A stretch of 64,000 nt of DNA from Crocodylus rhombifer (Eukaryota > Chordata > Crocodylia > Crocodylidae): the NCBI GenBank assembly GCA_038503035.1, contig JAVSML010019198.1:1-64000 (forward strand), given 5' to 3'. Shown piece by piece: positions 1-12,224 of this stretch. Both the position numbers and the translations under genes were made by a program. How positions within the stretch are numbered: position 1 is the stretch's first letter; every line of letters begins with the position of its first letter. The notes under the pieces were generated by a model. The model made no database searches and had not been told where the DNA came from. It saw only the letters and a program-made list of their open reading frames with translations.

Positions 1-400
1 CAGTGTTGTATGTTCCCTCCCAGGGTGGGAGGAAGTGGGATGGGGGCACCTGTGGGGCAGAGCCTGGGGACAAGCACCTAGCACCCTGGCCTTTGGTCTC
101 ACCATCATGGGTATGCATGTCACGGCAAGGCCAGTGGGCATGGGGCTTGCCCAGGGGCAAGGATGGCTGCTGCTCTATTGGTGCAGCTAGTTTCCCTTCC
201 TGCAGCCAGTGGACAGGGCCAGCAGGGCCTGTGTGTGGTACTAATCCAGGTGCGGGCAGTTTCTGCTGCAGGACCACATGGAACCTGAGTTGGGCTGACT
301 GGGAGCAAATTTGCTCCCGACTGGCATCTACACATGCGCTAGTGTGCAGTTAATATCATATAGTTGATTTGCTACTGGCATTTGCAAAGCACTTGCACAA
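1..400 (+). mobile_element. PIF/Harbinger element, 3' part (cut by window edge)
   Basis: Positions 1-300 match 36,836-37,115, which lies downstream of the Harbinger transposase remnant. About 300-400 matches the terminal part of the other copy at 38,440-38,550. The copy lies in intron 1 of the left KLR paralogue, as the full copy does in the complete gene, so the insertion predates the gene duplication. Relative to the other copy about 1.3 kb, including the Myb-like reading frame, is missing between the two matched parts. It carries no intact gene. Confidence 0.6.
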
Positions 401-1259
401 ATATATGGGGAAGCTTTACAGCACAGTCAATTCATCAATTGCATGGTAAAGCATCCCGTAGGTGCACCCGGGGCAAACAAGGGTATTAAGGCCTAGATTC
501 TTGCTCGCCATTGAGCAAGAGCAGGCCTCAAGGGAGGAGGATGGCACCATGAGGTAAAAAGCACCTTGGGTCCTGTGTGGTGCTTGGCAACAATACAGCT
601 GTCCCTGCACTTCTGCTACTCAGCATGCCAGGTGCATTAACAGGAGACGGTTGTATTAGGTGTCCCTTGTAGTCCCTTCCCACACATTGACTCTATGGTG
701 TCTTTAGACCAGCTCCTGGCAATCTGATTCAGACATCAACTATAAATCTTTAGAGATGAGTAGTGAAACGGCTTTGAAGAGAACACCCCAAGAATGCAAG
801 GGTTGTCATTAGGAGCACAGAGTTATCAAGTTCATCCGTTTCATTTAAGAGGACCAGATTCCTGCAAGCAAATTTATCAGAAGCAGAGGGCAGCCTTCAG
901 CAAGCTCTAGAAGGACTGATTTCGTATGAAAACTTGTACTTTCGTCAGAGGAAGACAGAAGGTGACAATATACAGCACTTGGGGAAGATACAAAGCTAAA
1001 ATACTTAGAAATGCATGCAAGAGGACTTTTTGGCTGTGAAAGCAGGAAAAGAGAAGAATGCATAGGTGAGCAATAGGGGTTTCAAAGGTTGAAAACCTGA
1101 AGCTTCAGAACATCTTAAGCAACCTGAAGAAGGGCCTTGACCAAATGGTGCAGGGGACTTCTTCATTTTTTGAAGTAGTGTTTATTTTATGACAGTTAAT
1201 GCTTATAACAATGATTTTGAATTTCTGCCTCAACATTTTTGGAGTCATCCATGTCTTAC

Positions 1260-1332
1260 CTTTGTCTCCATGTTTCTGCCTTTTAGATGGATCAAATTTC
1301 AGTTCTGAGTATATTATCACATGCTCATTCAT
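1260..1332 (-). CDS. KLR/NKG2-like receptor paralogue, first coding exon (gene leaves window)
   Basis: This 73-nt exon encodes 24 residues plus one base. It begins MNEH and contains a canonical inhibitory motif, IIYSEL (I-x-Y-x-x-L), followed by a basic stretch (SKRQKH). The exon ends in G before GTAAGA, giving phase 1, exactly as in the paralogous exon at 40,132-40,204. An acceptor-like pyrimidine tract and AG at 1,343-1,344 lie 10 nt upstream of the ATG in both copies, so a noncoding 5' exon is likely. The product would be a type II membrane receptor of natural killer or related cells with SHP-recruiting cytoplasmic tyrosines; that role is inferred from the family. The remaining exons should lie left of position 1. 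The next bases in the window are intron 1 with the Harbinger fragment. Confidence 0.82.
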
Positions 1333-3717
1333 GACAGTGGTGCTAGAGAGAGAGAAATCATAGTTTGGGTTCAAGAAGGCTGAGTCATTTGGGTAGCACT
1401 CACTGAGAAAGTGATGAATTTATTAAGCATCCACATGTCCTGACATAGCTTTAGGAGAATCTGGGCTTAATGGACATTTTGTAACCACATTAGAAGAAAA
1501 ATCTATATTCAGAAAATGCTATGGTTGCAAATTTTCTCATGAGTTATGAGACACAAACTTAATGTGGCCTTCACAACTTTAATTCAGGTCTCTTGTGCAA
1601 ATGAATCCTAATGCAATCATTAATTACGGCAGCACATACTGTTCTCTCCCCCGCCACAGGTTCTGGCTTCACTCCGTGAACAGTATGGATGGTGTTCACC
1701 AAATACGTACGTGTTCATAGTTGCCTGCATACAGTATGTCGATTTATCATTTTACTTGAATGTGTGGCCTCATATCCTAACTACTGCACCCTATTGAACA
1801 GAATAGTCTTGTGTGCAGAATTCCAGGTTGAAAAGGCTATTTGGGATGTTTCAGAGTGAGGCTCCTGAGTCTCTTTTTAAATTTGTCCCTTTGTACTTTA
1901 CAGACATTAGTGAATGCATCTTCACAATCTCCAGCCTATTTCACACGTTTGCTACATAGGAACTATAACACAGAGCTTAAAGCTAAATCAGCCAAACTGC
2001 GAAATAATTCCAGGTGCATGATCGAAAGTGTCTGGGGTCTAACTTTGCAGAGCAGTTCTCTGTTTATAGTATCTGTTTTGTTCAAATGCTGGCTCTCCGC
2101 TGGCCTTACTAGCAGTTCTGAGTCCTCAAAACCTCTTCAAATCAGGTCACATAAGGCTCTCACTTCAGGCGCTCCAACAAAGAGGAACACAGAGGGAGTG
2201 GCAATGTGTAAGAAACATCTATTTTGAGACTTGCCCAGCATCACCTTGGAGCTCTGTGTAAAGACAGGGATAGGATCAATCCAGTTTTCCAAGGCAGCAC
2301 CCAGCTGCCTCAAACACCAGAGCGATCTTTCTGTGCTCGAAATCCCAGTCTCATTCATCAGCAAAGCTACGAGGAAGTGAAATCAGGGTCTTATCATGGG
2401 AACTGTCAGAAATTTTTTGCAATAGGATTGTCAGCTACTCTACCGATATGAGCTGCAGTTGCTCATCACTCGTTTTATCATACAAAAATAACAAAAAATG
2501 TGATTCTATGAGAAAATGTGACTACCTAGTATCAGTTTGGACAAAACTGTACTGTACTCCAGGGTAGAGTGGGGATGGGATGGGTAGCAACAGGACACAG
2601 ATCATTTCCAATCAGTCTTCAGAATCAAAACCACATTTCTCATCTTGAAGTGTTGTTGTGAAAGGAAAAAAATCAGTATTTTCATAGGTCAACGTATGAC
2701 TTCTCATATCCTCCTACTCATCTTCCAGAAGAGATACAACATACTGCTACTCTCTGCATCCAACCTTCCCATCCTTGTATTCACTGCAAACGCACTCACT
2801 GGCATTTTCCCTTGGTTCCCAGAACTGCCCTCCACCCCACCTTGAGTTTTCCCAAATCACCTGGGTTTCTTCCTTGAGCAGTGCAATCTAAAGCAGGAGG
2901 TATAACAGGGTTTTGAGAAGCAGACAACCCACCTACAAGACCCCTCCTAATTCTCCCATTCAAAGCATCCAGGCCCCATACCTTTTCTTTTTCTGCATAC
3001 TTCACGAGCGGAGGATGGTGGAGCTCTGAGCTGGAACATGAGTAGGTGCCTCTGTCCTGCTCCTGTCTTTGAGTCCCTGTCAGAGGAAAGAGCACAGTGA
3101 TGATTGGCCCAATGGGGCTCCACAGGAAACGCTGTCTCTGCTCATCTGAAATGCTCTCCCTTCTAGTGCTGTTTCACAGTGGGGCTTTTATCTTTACAAT
3201 ATCAAAAAGTTTCCAGCCTGAAGTGCTCACTGCAAACCCCTGTGGAGCTGCTGAGATACTGAGACTCTTCACAGCACAGCAACTGGCCGGTTGTCCTAGG
3301 GTCTCTTAAAGACACTGTTCCCCACATACCTCTTCAGAAAGCATATAACTCTGGCCCACTTCTCATGGAGCAGCTCTCCACAGCTGTCTTTTCAGGAGGA
3401 GCTGAGAAGTGGGGAAGGACAGCTCATCTGTGACAGGTTTCAAAGATGCTCTTTAGAGAGTCTGTAGTCTTCAGGACTGAAAATCACCTCTAGAGTCCAG
3501 CCATACTGGTTGCTCCCTTTTAGCCCCAGCTCCTGGAGTGGTGGGAAAAGATTATTCCTGCTGTGGTGAAACAAAGACCTTGAGATTGGGACATGAATGT
3601 CAGCTTGATATCTTGACCCAGATGGTGCCAGAGCAAAAGGAGTGTCAGAGGTTTGCTGCCCTGACAACCCACACATAGCTTCTCTCTGGGCATCTCCCTA
3701 TTCAGGGATGACTTCTC

Positions 3718-3880
3718 CAGTTAGGGCAGGGGTGGGAAAAGTCCAGCCCAGGGGCTGGATTGGGTCTGTGGTAGACTCCATTTTCCAGCAGGCCTTGCCT
3801 GCACTGCTGTGGCCGGTGTCCATGGAGAACCAAGGAGCAGTGGCACTCTGACAGCACAGGGCCCAGTTTTCCCTGGACAC
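3718..3880. mobile_element. hAT-like short element, truncated
   Basis: The motif CAGGGGTGGGAAAA begins at 3,727 and is preceded by cagttagg. It corresponds to the left end of the complete element at 43,210-43,676 in the paralogous segment. The right end cannot be found here, so this copy is truncated or deleted. The sequence continues into a GC-rich remnant up to about 3,880. No coding capacity. Confidence 0.55.
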
Positions 3881-5045
3881 TTGCTCCAGCAGTGCTGTCA
3901 GGGTACATGGCTGGGCAGGGAGATGCTCCAGGACTTGTGCTAGGATCTTGCAGTGGTGACAACATGGTCTGTTGCTGGGGCAGAGCTGTGAGGTGCAAGG
4001 GCTCAGGTCCTACCACCAGCAAAGCACTTACAAACTTCAGTGTGACTCCTACTTTTTGAGACCTGTGCTGAGATAGGAGAATGCAAATGACCTGGGGAGA
4101 GAGCCTGAAGATTGGCTGAGAGGGGCTCTGATGTCATAATGCCACCAAGCAGCTTGGAGATGGCTTTGAACACTGAATCACAAGGGCCTGACCCAATGTA
4201 ATCCAGGGTCATGGACACCCCTGGCCACAAGTGTGGGTGGGCTGGACCCTGAGATAGATAATCCTACAGCTGTTCTGTAATGGTCAAGGCCCTCCAAAAC
4301 ACCAGAGAATGAGAAGTCCTACAGAAAGACAGTTGCTTGAGCTCCATCTCAGGGTTCCTGGTGTGCTGCTGTAGCGAGATGATGACAGGACAGATACAGA
4401 GGTAGCCTGGGATAGATGGGAGGTGGAAATTTTCTCTCCCCATTCAGAAATTAGGGCAGAGAAGTATGTGTGTGATCAGTGAACACCATCCATTTGAGCA
4501 CCAGTAGGTTCCAATCTCCAATCCAGCTGGCATTTACCTCTCTATATAGGTAACCTCCACATCCATGCATCCCAAACTCCAAACCACCAGTTTCTCCATT
4601 TGTCTTTCTCACCACCTCTTTCAAGCATTCATCTAAACAATCTGAGCTCTGCAACCTCTACTCCCATCTGTAGTATCTCTGTCTTGTCAAACATGTAGGT
4701 CCAGAATCTATTTGCTTGACTAACCCATCTGTAGCTAACTGTTCTGGGGGCTTTAATGACTAGACTGCAAGTCACAATGTGCTCTCCATAGGTTCATTGT
4801 TTGGGTCTTAGTTCAGAAGGGAGAAAGGGATATGATGTGATATCCATCACACACCTCTTGTCTCCATGGGACACCTTAGTCAGTAGTCTGCCTGAGGGGA
4901 TCCCAGGGCTATTGGCACCCTGAGGACCCAAAATCTGACATATCACCCAGTCTTAGCATGCTGGCATGGGTTACACAACATTTCTGTGAAGAGAGTGTCA
5001 ACAAGAAAAGTGAAAAAAATATAGAAGAGTCATCCTAATCTCAAA

Positions 5046-5081
5046 CTTCCCCCCCCCCCCAATAAAATAAAATAAAATTGG
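5046..5081. repeat. Low-complexity tract: poly-C then (AATAA)n
   Basis: A run of about 12 C residues is followed by repeated aataa units. It lies just past the end of the direct segmental duplication. Confidence 0.85.
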
Positions 5082-5219
5082 AGGACAGGATCAAAATTCC
5101 AACTGGCCTGGACAAATCAGATGGGAGGTGATCTAAAATTGATGCCACAGGATTCTGTAATGTTAAGTTCAAAGTTCTGAAGTTGGCAGTCATAAATCAA
5201 ATGCAGCAAACTGAAATGG

Positions 5220-5330
5220 TAAGTCTTTAATGGGCAGCAGCACTGCAGAAAAGGTTCTGGGTGGTGGAGTGGCTCCGAGAGTGAACCTGAGTCAACTATG
5301 TCACGCTGCTGGAAAAAGGCAGGAATCATT
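5220..5330 (+). mobile_element. CR1-like LINE fragment
   Basis: The stretch reading gcagaaaagg..ctgggtggtggag..gtgaacctgagtcaac resembles the CR1 reverse-transcriptase C-terminal segment (the part encoding 'AEKDLG..' and 'MSQ'). It is short and has no ends. From 5,330 to 5,790 I see nothing recognisable. Confidence 0.4.
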
Positions 5331-5800
5331 CAGTGATCTACCAATAGCGATAGAAAAAAATTACACATGGGAGGTCACTATCCTGTGGTACATGATGCTG
5401 CTTAATTCTCAGAGAAGACCTTGCCCAGCTACAGTGAATTTATTGGCTTTAGACATATATAAGCAAACTGTAGAGTGCAAAGAACAAGAATGTGAAGAGG
5501 ATGAGAAAACATGGTTTCTGAAGAGCAGATGAAGAACTGGAATGGTCCAAAAAAGAGAGGAGTTGGAGGCTGAATGAAATGAGTCTTCTAAAATCTAAAT
5601 ATTTTCTTGCATGGAGGATAGCGATCCATTGTACCTTAAAACCATTATGTGGATGATGATAAGAGATGGGCTTATTTTGCAGCAGAGATACAAGAGCTCA
5701 CAAATGAGATAAACCATCTACCTACCAAGTAGCTGTGGGAAGAGACCTAAAGTGCCCTCAGTGATTATCCCCCACCAGGTGAATCATCACATCTGAGCTG

Positions 5801-6535
5801 TAGAGGTGTGTAAAGCTTTGGTCACTGATTCGATTTGGAGAAGATTTAGCCCAATTCGGAGGTCAAATCACCAAATCCAGATTGAATCAGGAGACTAAAA
5901 AACCCCCTCTGAATCAATTTGGAGCCTCCAAATCTATTCAGAAAAGATTTGGAAAAAAAAAATTGTAGATTCAGAAGGCAGTCTTTCAGGGGAACAGAAA
6001 CTGAGAAGAGAGAGGGGGAGCGGGGGTGGTGGGGCAGGGGGAAGAATGACATCTGTATCTGGCCAGTGACTGTGATCTTTCCCTGAGTCACCTTCCAATT
6101 ACAGTGCTCTGGGGGACGGATGTAGAAACAGCACATAAACCTCTGTCTGCAGCCTTTCTATCCCTTTTGTGAACTGTTTCTGCATGAGCACCAGGAAGGC
6201 CCCCTGCTACAGGCTACCATCCCTGCTGGTTACATCCCACTGGACCTTAACACACATACAAAGTCACACATGTCACAAGTTTTGTTTGTTAACACCTTGA
6301 GGTGCAGTTTCCCAGAAACCTCTGCCAAAAAAGTTTAAGTTATAGGTATTTCAATGATTCCCCATTATAGTCTATGGCCAAATCTCATAAACTTTCTGAA
6401 TCAGCACCAAATCTTGCAAAGCGATTCAACTGAAATGATTCAGGACAGTGATCCAAATCTCCGAATTGAATCACTGTCCTCTAAATCAGCCGAATCTGAA
6501 TCTGAATTGCATACTTCCCTATTTGCACAGGCCTA
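5801..6535. mobile_element. Non-autonomous hAT-type transposon, 735 bp
   Basis: The element starts TAGAGGTGTGTAAAGC and ends in a related inverted terminus (TTTGCACAGGCCTA). It is flanked by an exact 8-bp duplication, ctgagctg, at 5,793-5,800 and 6,536-6,543, the length typical of hAT transposition. The interior is AT-rich with repeated gattcaa/gaatc words near both ends and no long reading frame. A partial relative of its interior lies at 22,590-22,950. I do not recognise a named family. Confidence 0.8.
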
Positions 6536-6543
6536 CTGAGCTG

Positions 6544-7559
6544 CTTACAGAGAGCTGAACCTGAGGCCAGGAAGGACGCCAGTATTTGACAGCACTAGGA
6601 CACAGAGGGTTACTGTCCCCTCTTTCTGCCCTCCTTATCACTTGTCTTGCTACCGCACCTCTTTCCAGCTTTATCTCATTTTACTCATTCTTTTGTTTTC
6701 CGTCTTTCCCTAGAGGACCAGATTCTGTTTCACTGAGCAGGCACCTTAATTGGGTTAGGTGCCCGTATGAGATCCTATTCCAATCTGCTCCAGTCCGGAT
6801 AACCCATTAATGTATTGAAAGAGAGAGGAGGAGGAAGAGCACCTTGTTATATCAACTGTGTTTCAGAAATGCCAAAGTCCACTTAAACACCAGATAGATG
6901 GAACTAGATCTGTCCCTGGGATGTTTTTGCCAGCCCCTCCTCCTTTTCCATCCTACACTGATTGGCAGGTTCTCCAGGCCTAATGTTCTGGTGTGTGGGG
7001 GCTCCATTGATATCAGCACTTGTACAGCTGCAGGTGCTCTGCACCTCAAAGCAGGGAACCACTTGGTTGCCTGGGCCTCCCTTAGCTTGGTGAACCTGCT
7101 GGTGATTTCAGCTAAGGACACATTAAAACATTAATGAGATATTGGAATGTAAATGATGTGGAGGGGAGGCTCAGTTTGGCTTGAGGGATATCCAATATCA
7201 TAATTCACAGTGATGACCTGACTGTGACTCTCATGTCACAAAGTCCAGGAAAATGCTAACTGGGAATACAGATGCCCCAAATAGTGCTAGTCTTTGGTCA
7301 TTCAATCCTAGGCCAGCTTTTTCTAGAGAGCTCTGGAGAGAGTTATGATGGCAATACAAATGGAAGCCTACAGGGGCTGAACCTCCATGCAGGATGGCAT
7401 GACTTACTGCTTCCAGTGAAACAAGAGGTGGTAAATTAAGAACCAGACTGGATGGGAGTGGATGAGCTGGGGACACAGAGGGAGTTGGGCAGTCTGTTTC
7501 ACAGGGATGAGACTGGGGCATCTGAGGGAAGGAGTGACTGGTGCACAGTCTGATCTACT
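6544..7559. other. No recognisable gene
   Basis: Unique-looking sequence between the hAT element and the inverted duplication. The short open frames here have no recognisable domain and no paralogous support. I see nothing functional. Confidence 0.5.
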
Positions 7560-9640
7560 CTAGGAAACACCTGTCCCCTTTCTCCATAAACTCCAAAGTC
7601 CTTCAGGGTGAGCAACCTTGAGATACCCAGCTGGACCCTTTCCCATTGCATTGGGCAGGATAAAGGGAGAGGAGAAGGGAACAGACCCCTTGCTGGAGCC
7701 AGGCTGTGGGGAATCACAGGGGAAGGGGTTGCAACCAAGCAACTCACAAGAGACTCAAGGCTGGAGATGAGGAACTGGTAAGAATCTGGGCAGGACAGCA
7801 GGGCCGAAAATGCCAAACAGTTTGTTAGGATGAGCAGGAACACCTGGGCCCATCTTCAGGGGTAGGGGTCAGGTGACCAGAAGGGGCAGGGCTTGGCTAC
7901 ATATAACTCCAGTTGCTGAGCTGGGGAAGGCATTTTGACCTACAGAGATGGGAGCCAGAAGGCCAAGGATAAAGGGGATTAGACTCCCCTAACTAATTTC
8001 AGGGTGGCTGGTGACAGCAGCAGCACCATGGTGCCACCATCCTACAGTACCTAGTGCCACTTGGCATGAAGCCAGGTCAGCGCCCCACACGCTCCACTGC
8101 TCCAGTGCCACCACCACACACTGCCGCTGCAGAGTCACATCCAGCACCCATGCTGTGCACTTCTCATTTAGTTCCCCACCCCTCCCCAAAGGAGCACATA
8201 ATAACACCCAGAAAGCACCACAGAAAGGACTACCCTGGTCCTAAGAACACCTCCCTCCAAACACACTGGTTACCAGCAACATCATAGCAGTTGAGAAAGA
8301 GGGACACCCTGGAGGACCCTGTAACATAGAAAGGGCCAGATAGGAAGGGACCACAGCACCTGCATCCTGTGAGTCTTGATCCAGATCTAGAAGAGGTTGG
8401 AAGACTGGCCAGATTCCTTTTTGGGAGAGCAGCACACAGAGGTGTCCAGTCCTGGTCCCAGCCCCATCTCTGATGCTGCCACCATGGAGTGAAGGATCCT
8501 GCTATGAGAGCTGGAGGCCTGTCTGCTGTGTGTACATCTAGCTGCTTGTGGTCACACACCTCCTTCTTTCTTTTTTCCTTTTTCCAGGTCTCCCCATAGC
8601 TGCATGGACTTGGCTTGGGCCACTGCTACGTGCAAAGTGACCATGATGGGCTGTTGGGAGTTTTGATTTCACAGTGAACATACACAGGTGTCAGCTGGCT
8701 GGGCTACTGAGTCACAAAGTCCCAGAACAGTTACCAGGGGACATGGCCAATGTGATTGTGGAGCCATTGGTCATTGTTATTGAAAACTCATGGCAATTGG
8801 AAGAGGTTCCAGATGACTGGAAAAGGGCAAATATAGTGCCTGTCTTTAAGAAAGGGAAGAAAAAGAATCCAGAGAACTAGAGATTAATCACCTTGCCTCA
8901 CTTCTTGGAAAAATCATGGAACAGGTCCTCAGGAAATCCCTTTCTAACCACTTGGAGGAGAAGAAGTTGATTAGGGTAAGTCAGCATGGATTCAGCAAGG
9001 GTAAGTAATTCCTGGCTAACCTGATTGCCTTCTATGATGACTCTATGGATGTGGGGAGACCAGTGGATGAGACATACCTTGACTTTAGTTAGGGTTTTGG
9101 GAGATGGCGCTCACTTCATTAGACACTGTAAGAAGATGGCAGAGCAGTATATAGAGTTGAGAGGCAGATTTGAATACAAAAGGCAGAAAGGGAGTGGGAG
9201 AGGAGAGAATGGGGGGGTGAGGGTAGTGCTAGCAGAGGCAAACAAACAAAGGGCCCCTAAGGCCAAGCAGACAAATTGGAGAGAGTCCAGTGGAGGGCAA
9301 CAGAAATGGTTAGGGAGCCTGGGCACATGACTTAATATGGAGAGGCTGAGGAAACTGGACTTATTTAGTCTAGAGAAGTGAAGACTGAGAGGGTATTTAA
9401 TAGCAGCCTTCAGCTATCTGAAGCAGGGTTCAAAAGAGGATAGACCTAGACTATTTTCAGTGGTGGCAGATGACAGAACAGGGAGCAATGGTCTTAAGCT
9501 GCAGCAAGGGAAATTTAGGTTACATATTAGGATAAACTTTATCTCTAGGAGGGCAGTAAAGCCCTAGAACAGGTTACGCAGAGAAGTTGTGGAATATCCT
9601 TCTTTGAAGGTTTATAAGACCTATCCCTTGCAACCCAAAT
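7560..9640. repeat. Inverted segmental duplication, left arm part 1
   Basis: The reverse complement of this block runs through about 62,760-58,360. Clear anchors are 7,740-7,945 with 62,660-62,460, 8,330-8,600 with 60,860-60,600, 8,700-8,745 with 60,498-60,450, and the CR1 copy at 8,745-9,000 with 58,930-58,670. The anchor at 7,780-7,945 contains a TATA-like catataa at about 7,900 that is kept in the other arm, so that part may be an old LTR. No host gene is seen. Confidence 0.75.
8745..9640 (+). mobile_element. CR1 LINE copy, internally deleted
   Basis: An 8,674-8,880 open stretch contains the CR1 reverse-transcriptase signature VPDDWKRANIVPVFKKG. It is followed by CR1 text up to about 9,060, then by the CR1 3' region at about 9,290-9,620 (GxMTxxMERLRKLDLFSL-like translation, with stops). 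The catalytic centre of the reverse transcriptase is missing. The same copy in the other inverted arm (58,360-59,720) extends further 5', so this one lost sequence after duplication. Inactive. Confidence 0.8.
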
Positions 9641-9679
9641 TTCCTGTTTTTATGTTTCTAGGTTTCTGTGATTCAGGGT

Positions 9680-9940
9680 GTGTGGGCAGTGGATCACAGT
9701 TCTGTCCCAGCCCTGGACCATGCGGTCACTGCCACAAGATCCCAGCCCTGGAGCTGCTCCCTGCCCTGCCACATGCCCTGCCAGTGCTGCTGGGGCCAGT
9801 CTTCATGGAAATCCTAGCCCCAAACTGTATGGCTCCAGTGTTGCTGGGGTCTCCATGGAAGGCAGATATAGCAATATGAGCAGGGCTGCTAGGAAACGGA
9901 GTCCTGTGGGCTGGACTTTTACTGTCCCAGTCCCTAGAAA
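9680..9940 (+). mobile_element. GC-rich hAT-like repeat fragment
   Basis: The text (ccctgccagtgctgctgg, cctagccccaaact, gaaacggagtcctgtgggctgg) is shared with 43,490-43,650 inside the defined hAT element at 43,210-43,676. Ends are not determinable. The stretch from 9,940 to 10,230 holds nothing I can identify. Confidence 0.5.
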
Positions 9941-10229
9941 ATAAGTTGTGGGGATGTGATGGAAGCAGGAGGACCCCATCTCCACTTTTTGCAGCAGAGA
10001 CAGCTGGGCTATGGGGGGCAGAGATTTCTGTTAAACTATACATGTGTGAAAAGAAAGAGGAGGCAGAAACGGTTGAGTTGAATCTTCATCTATGCAGCAT
10101 CCCAGAGTGCCCCAGGCTGGCAGTCCCCTAGCCCCATGATACAGTTCAGGTTTATGCTCTTCTCCATGCAAATGGCAGCACAAGGGTCTAGGCTTTTTGC
10201 TGATGGGTCCATTTCCTTTCTGCACTACT

Positions 10230-11090
10230 CTGTTGTAGCTAGGGCCACACTGGGCAGTGCACGAACTCCTCCTTACTGCCCTGCCCTCCTGGGGTCCTGT
10301 TGAAGCTGTGGCTGCACAGTCCTGGCACTGTGCCTGCCAGCAACTGAGCCTACACAGGATGCAGCATTAAGTACTGTCTCCACCCCGCCTGCCTGCTGTG
10401 ATGAGTCGCTTCTGCTGTGGCACCTCTAGGAGGCTAGATTTGAATTTGTGCCATCCATGGGGGGAGATTGGCCTGCGGCCACCACCCCTGACTTTCCAGG
10501 TGCAGCATGATGGCAGTGGCCCATCATGTCATGGGAATGGGACAGCTACTCATTTGGCTGCATTGTGCCTCATCTTCTGCAGGTCCCAATGCTGGTGGCT
10601 GAGTATTGCCAATAGGAAGCTGGGGTGAGGCGGGGGATGGATGCAGAGGGGAGGAGGAGTCTGTGCACTGCGTGGCCTTGCCTGGCTTTGGTATGGCAAA
10701 GCAGTGTGGGGCACAGACCTTCCTCCACAGGCTCCCGGTGATAGCAGGCAGGTCAGATAGGATCAATTGGCATCTTCACACCGCTACCCCAAGGGCACTA
10801 AACAGCTCACTAAAACTTGTTAAGTGGCCCTGCAGCCCAAATAATTGCCCACCTCTGCACTATTACTTCCTGTGTCTTGCACCTAATGCTTCTACTGATA
10901 CACCCCCAAACCATATTCCATAGTGCTGCCACCCAGCCAGTTGTCACCCATTTTTTATTTTTGATTGTTTCCCTGCAGGTTCTTACTATTTCCTGGTACA
11001 GGTCCTCGGTGCCCTGCCCATTCTTATGTTGCCTGTAGGCTTTCCTTTTGCATTTGAGGCATTTAGAAACTCCTTGTCCAACCACTACAT
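10230..11090. repeat. hAT-like element next to CR1 fragment; direct copy of 48,056-48,775
   Basis: 10,390-10,862 matches 48,060-48,464 in the same orientation. It ends in the hAT-like inverted terminus ttgcccacctctg. 10,863-11,090 matches 48,465-48,770, which on the minus strand reads as a CR1 segment (LGGSTMQKDLGVLLD-like). The same junction of hAT and CR1 in both places indicates a duplicated block rather than two independent insertions. This block has no counterpart in the inverted arm at 58,010-58,360. Confidence 0.65.
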
Positions 11091-12026
11091 TGGTGTCTTG
11101 CTTTTTGTTTTTCTGTTTCCATCATTAAGGTCTGGAGAGACTAGTGACACAGGCGAAGGACCATCACTGCCATCTCTGGCATGATGTCTGACACCGATCT
11201 GGCAAGAGCCAGAGTTTGGCTGTAATCGGCATATGGAGGCTATCCTCAGGAAGGATAAGGCAGGAAAGGCTGGGCCCCAATGCAGTGAGTGTGGGATAGG
11301 AAGGAAGGTCAGCCAAAGGTTGGTACACATAGTAAATGACAGTTTTGCCACTGTTCGCACTGCAAGCACCGATATTGCTCCTGGGGCAAAGGCAGGGCAG
11401 CTCATGGGAACATGTGTGCTAAAATGGAAACTGATCAGGTACAAGCAACTCTCAAAGAGCATCATGAGCATGGAGTTTGAGTTGTGAGGCAGGAAATCCC
11501 TATCCTGGGACTCTTAAGGAAGCAGCACATGGGGTCTTGCATCTGGAGTTTTAACATGGTATGAACGAGATCCAGCTACACTAGTGAGCAATTCACCAGT
11601 GACCTGGACCCTGGTGCTGTGATCCTGAGTCTGACGGACAGTCATTGTTTAGGATTTGGGGGAAATGGAGATGATCTCTCCATGTAGCACACCTCCTCCT
11701 TTTCCTTTGCAGTAAGGATTTCCCCAGGTGTTAGCACTCAAGGCCCTTTATATTTTGGATCCTACGTTCTTTCCTTGAGTAATATTATTAGGTTAGAAAT
11801 ACAACAAGCATCCTTCACAATTGCACTCTGCTTACTCTTCCCATGTGATCTGACAAATGTAGCAAGCGCTGTGGCTAAGGCGATGAGTAACTTTTATATG
11901 AGTTAGCCCCTGTTCAGCTACAAACTCTGAGCAGGTTATTATAGAGCCTCTTGCATAAAATAAGTGACCAGTACTGAGGGTAATAAGATATTCTAGGTCA
12001 CACAAGGTCAGCCCCAAGATTTTAAC
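11091..12026. other. No recognisable gene
   Basis: The plus-strand frame at 11,233-11,487 (84 codons) contains CSECG but no complete zinc-finger spacing, and I do not recognise it. No counterpart exists in the inverted arm. Nothing else is seen before the ERV flank. Confidence 0.45.
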
Positions 12027-12224
12027 AGCAAAATGGTCAAAGATCAGATACAGTTAGTGTCATGGTGGTGCCAAAGCCACGAAAGTTGGAAATTGAGAGA
12101 AAAAAATGTTTTGTTTTTTAAGATCTATTATTGGACAATGTATGTTTTTGTTTTGAATATAATTAATGTTCTCACAGTCCTTGAGAAATGTCACACCTCA
12201 CTGACTGATTGCATGAGACTGCAA
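12027..12224. repeat. Inverted segmental duplication, left arm part 2 (ERV 5' flank)
   Basis: The text caaaatggtcaaagatcag through the agatctatta region matches the reverse complement of 58,010-57,880. The homology reaches the ERV integration point. Beyond the ERV it resumes at 20,715. Confidence 0.8.

Larger units (their letters stand above)
411..5000. repeat. Direct segmental duplication, left copy
   Basis: The order of landmarks is shared with about 38,557-46,330: the exon 1 block (771-1,340 with 39,765-40,240), 1,640-2,000 with 40,480-40,830, 2,820-3,110 with 42,340-42,620, 4,000-4,620 with 44,020-44,605, and 4,623-4,850 with 46,030-46,170. Orientation is the same in both. The block covers the first coding exon and 5' flank of each KLR gene. 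Apart from that exon I see no gene in it. Open frames such as 1,841-2,227 are not matched by an open frame in the other copy. Confidence 0.85.

Noticed and set aside
2985..3078. Minus-strand exon-like stretch containing DRGTYSC, with acceptor and donor
   Set aside because: It recalls an Ig-domain end, but the counterpart at 42,490-42,590 has lost the acceptor AG and has stops, and no other Ig exons lie nearby.
11233..11487. Open frame with CSECG suggesting a zinc finger
   Set aside because: There is no histidine pair at the right spacing, and no paralogous or domain support.
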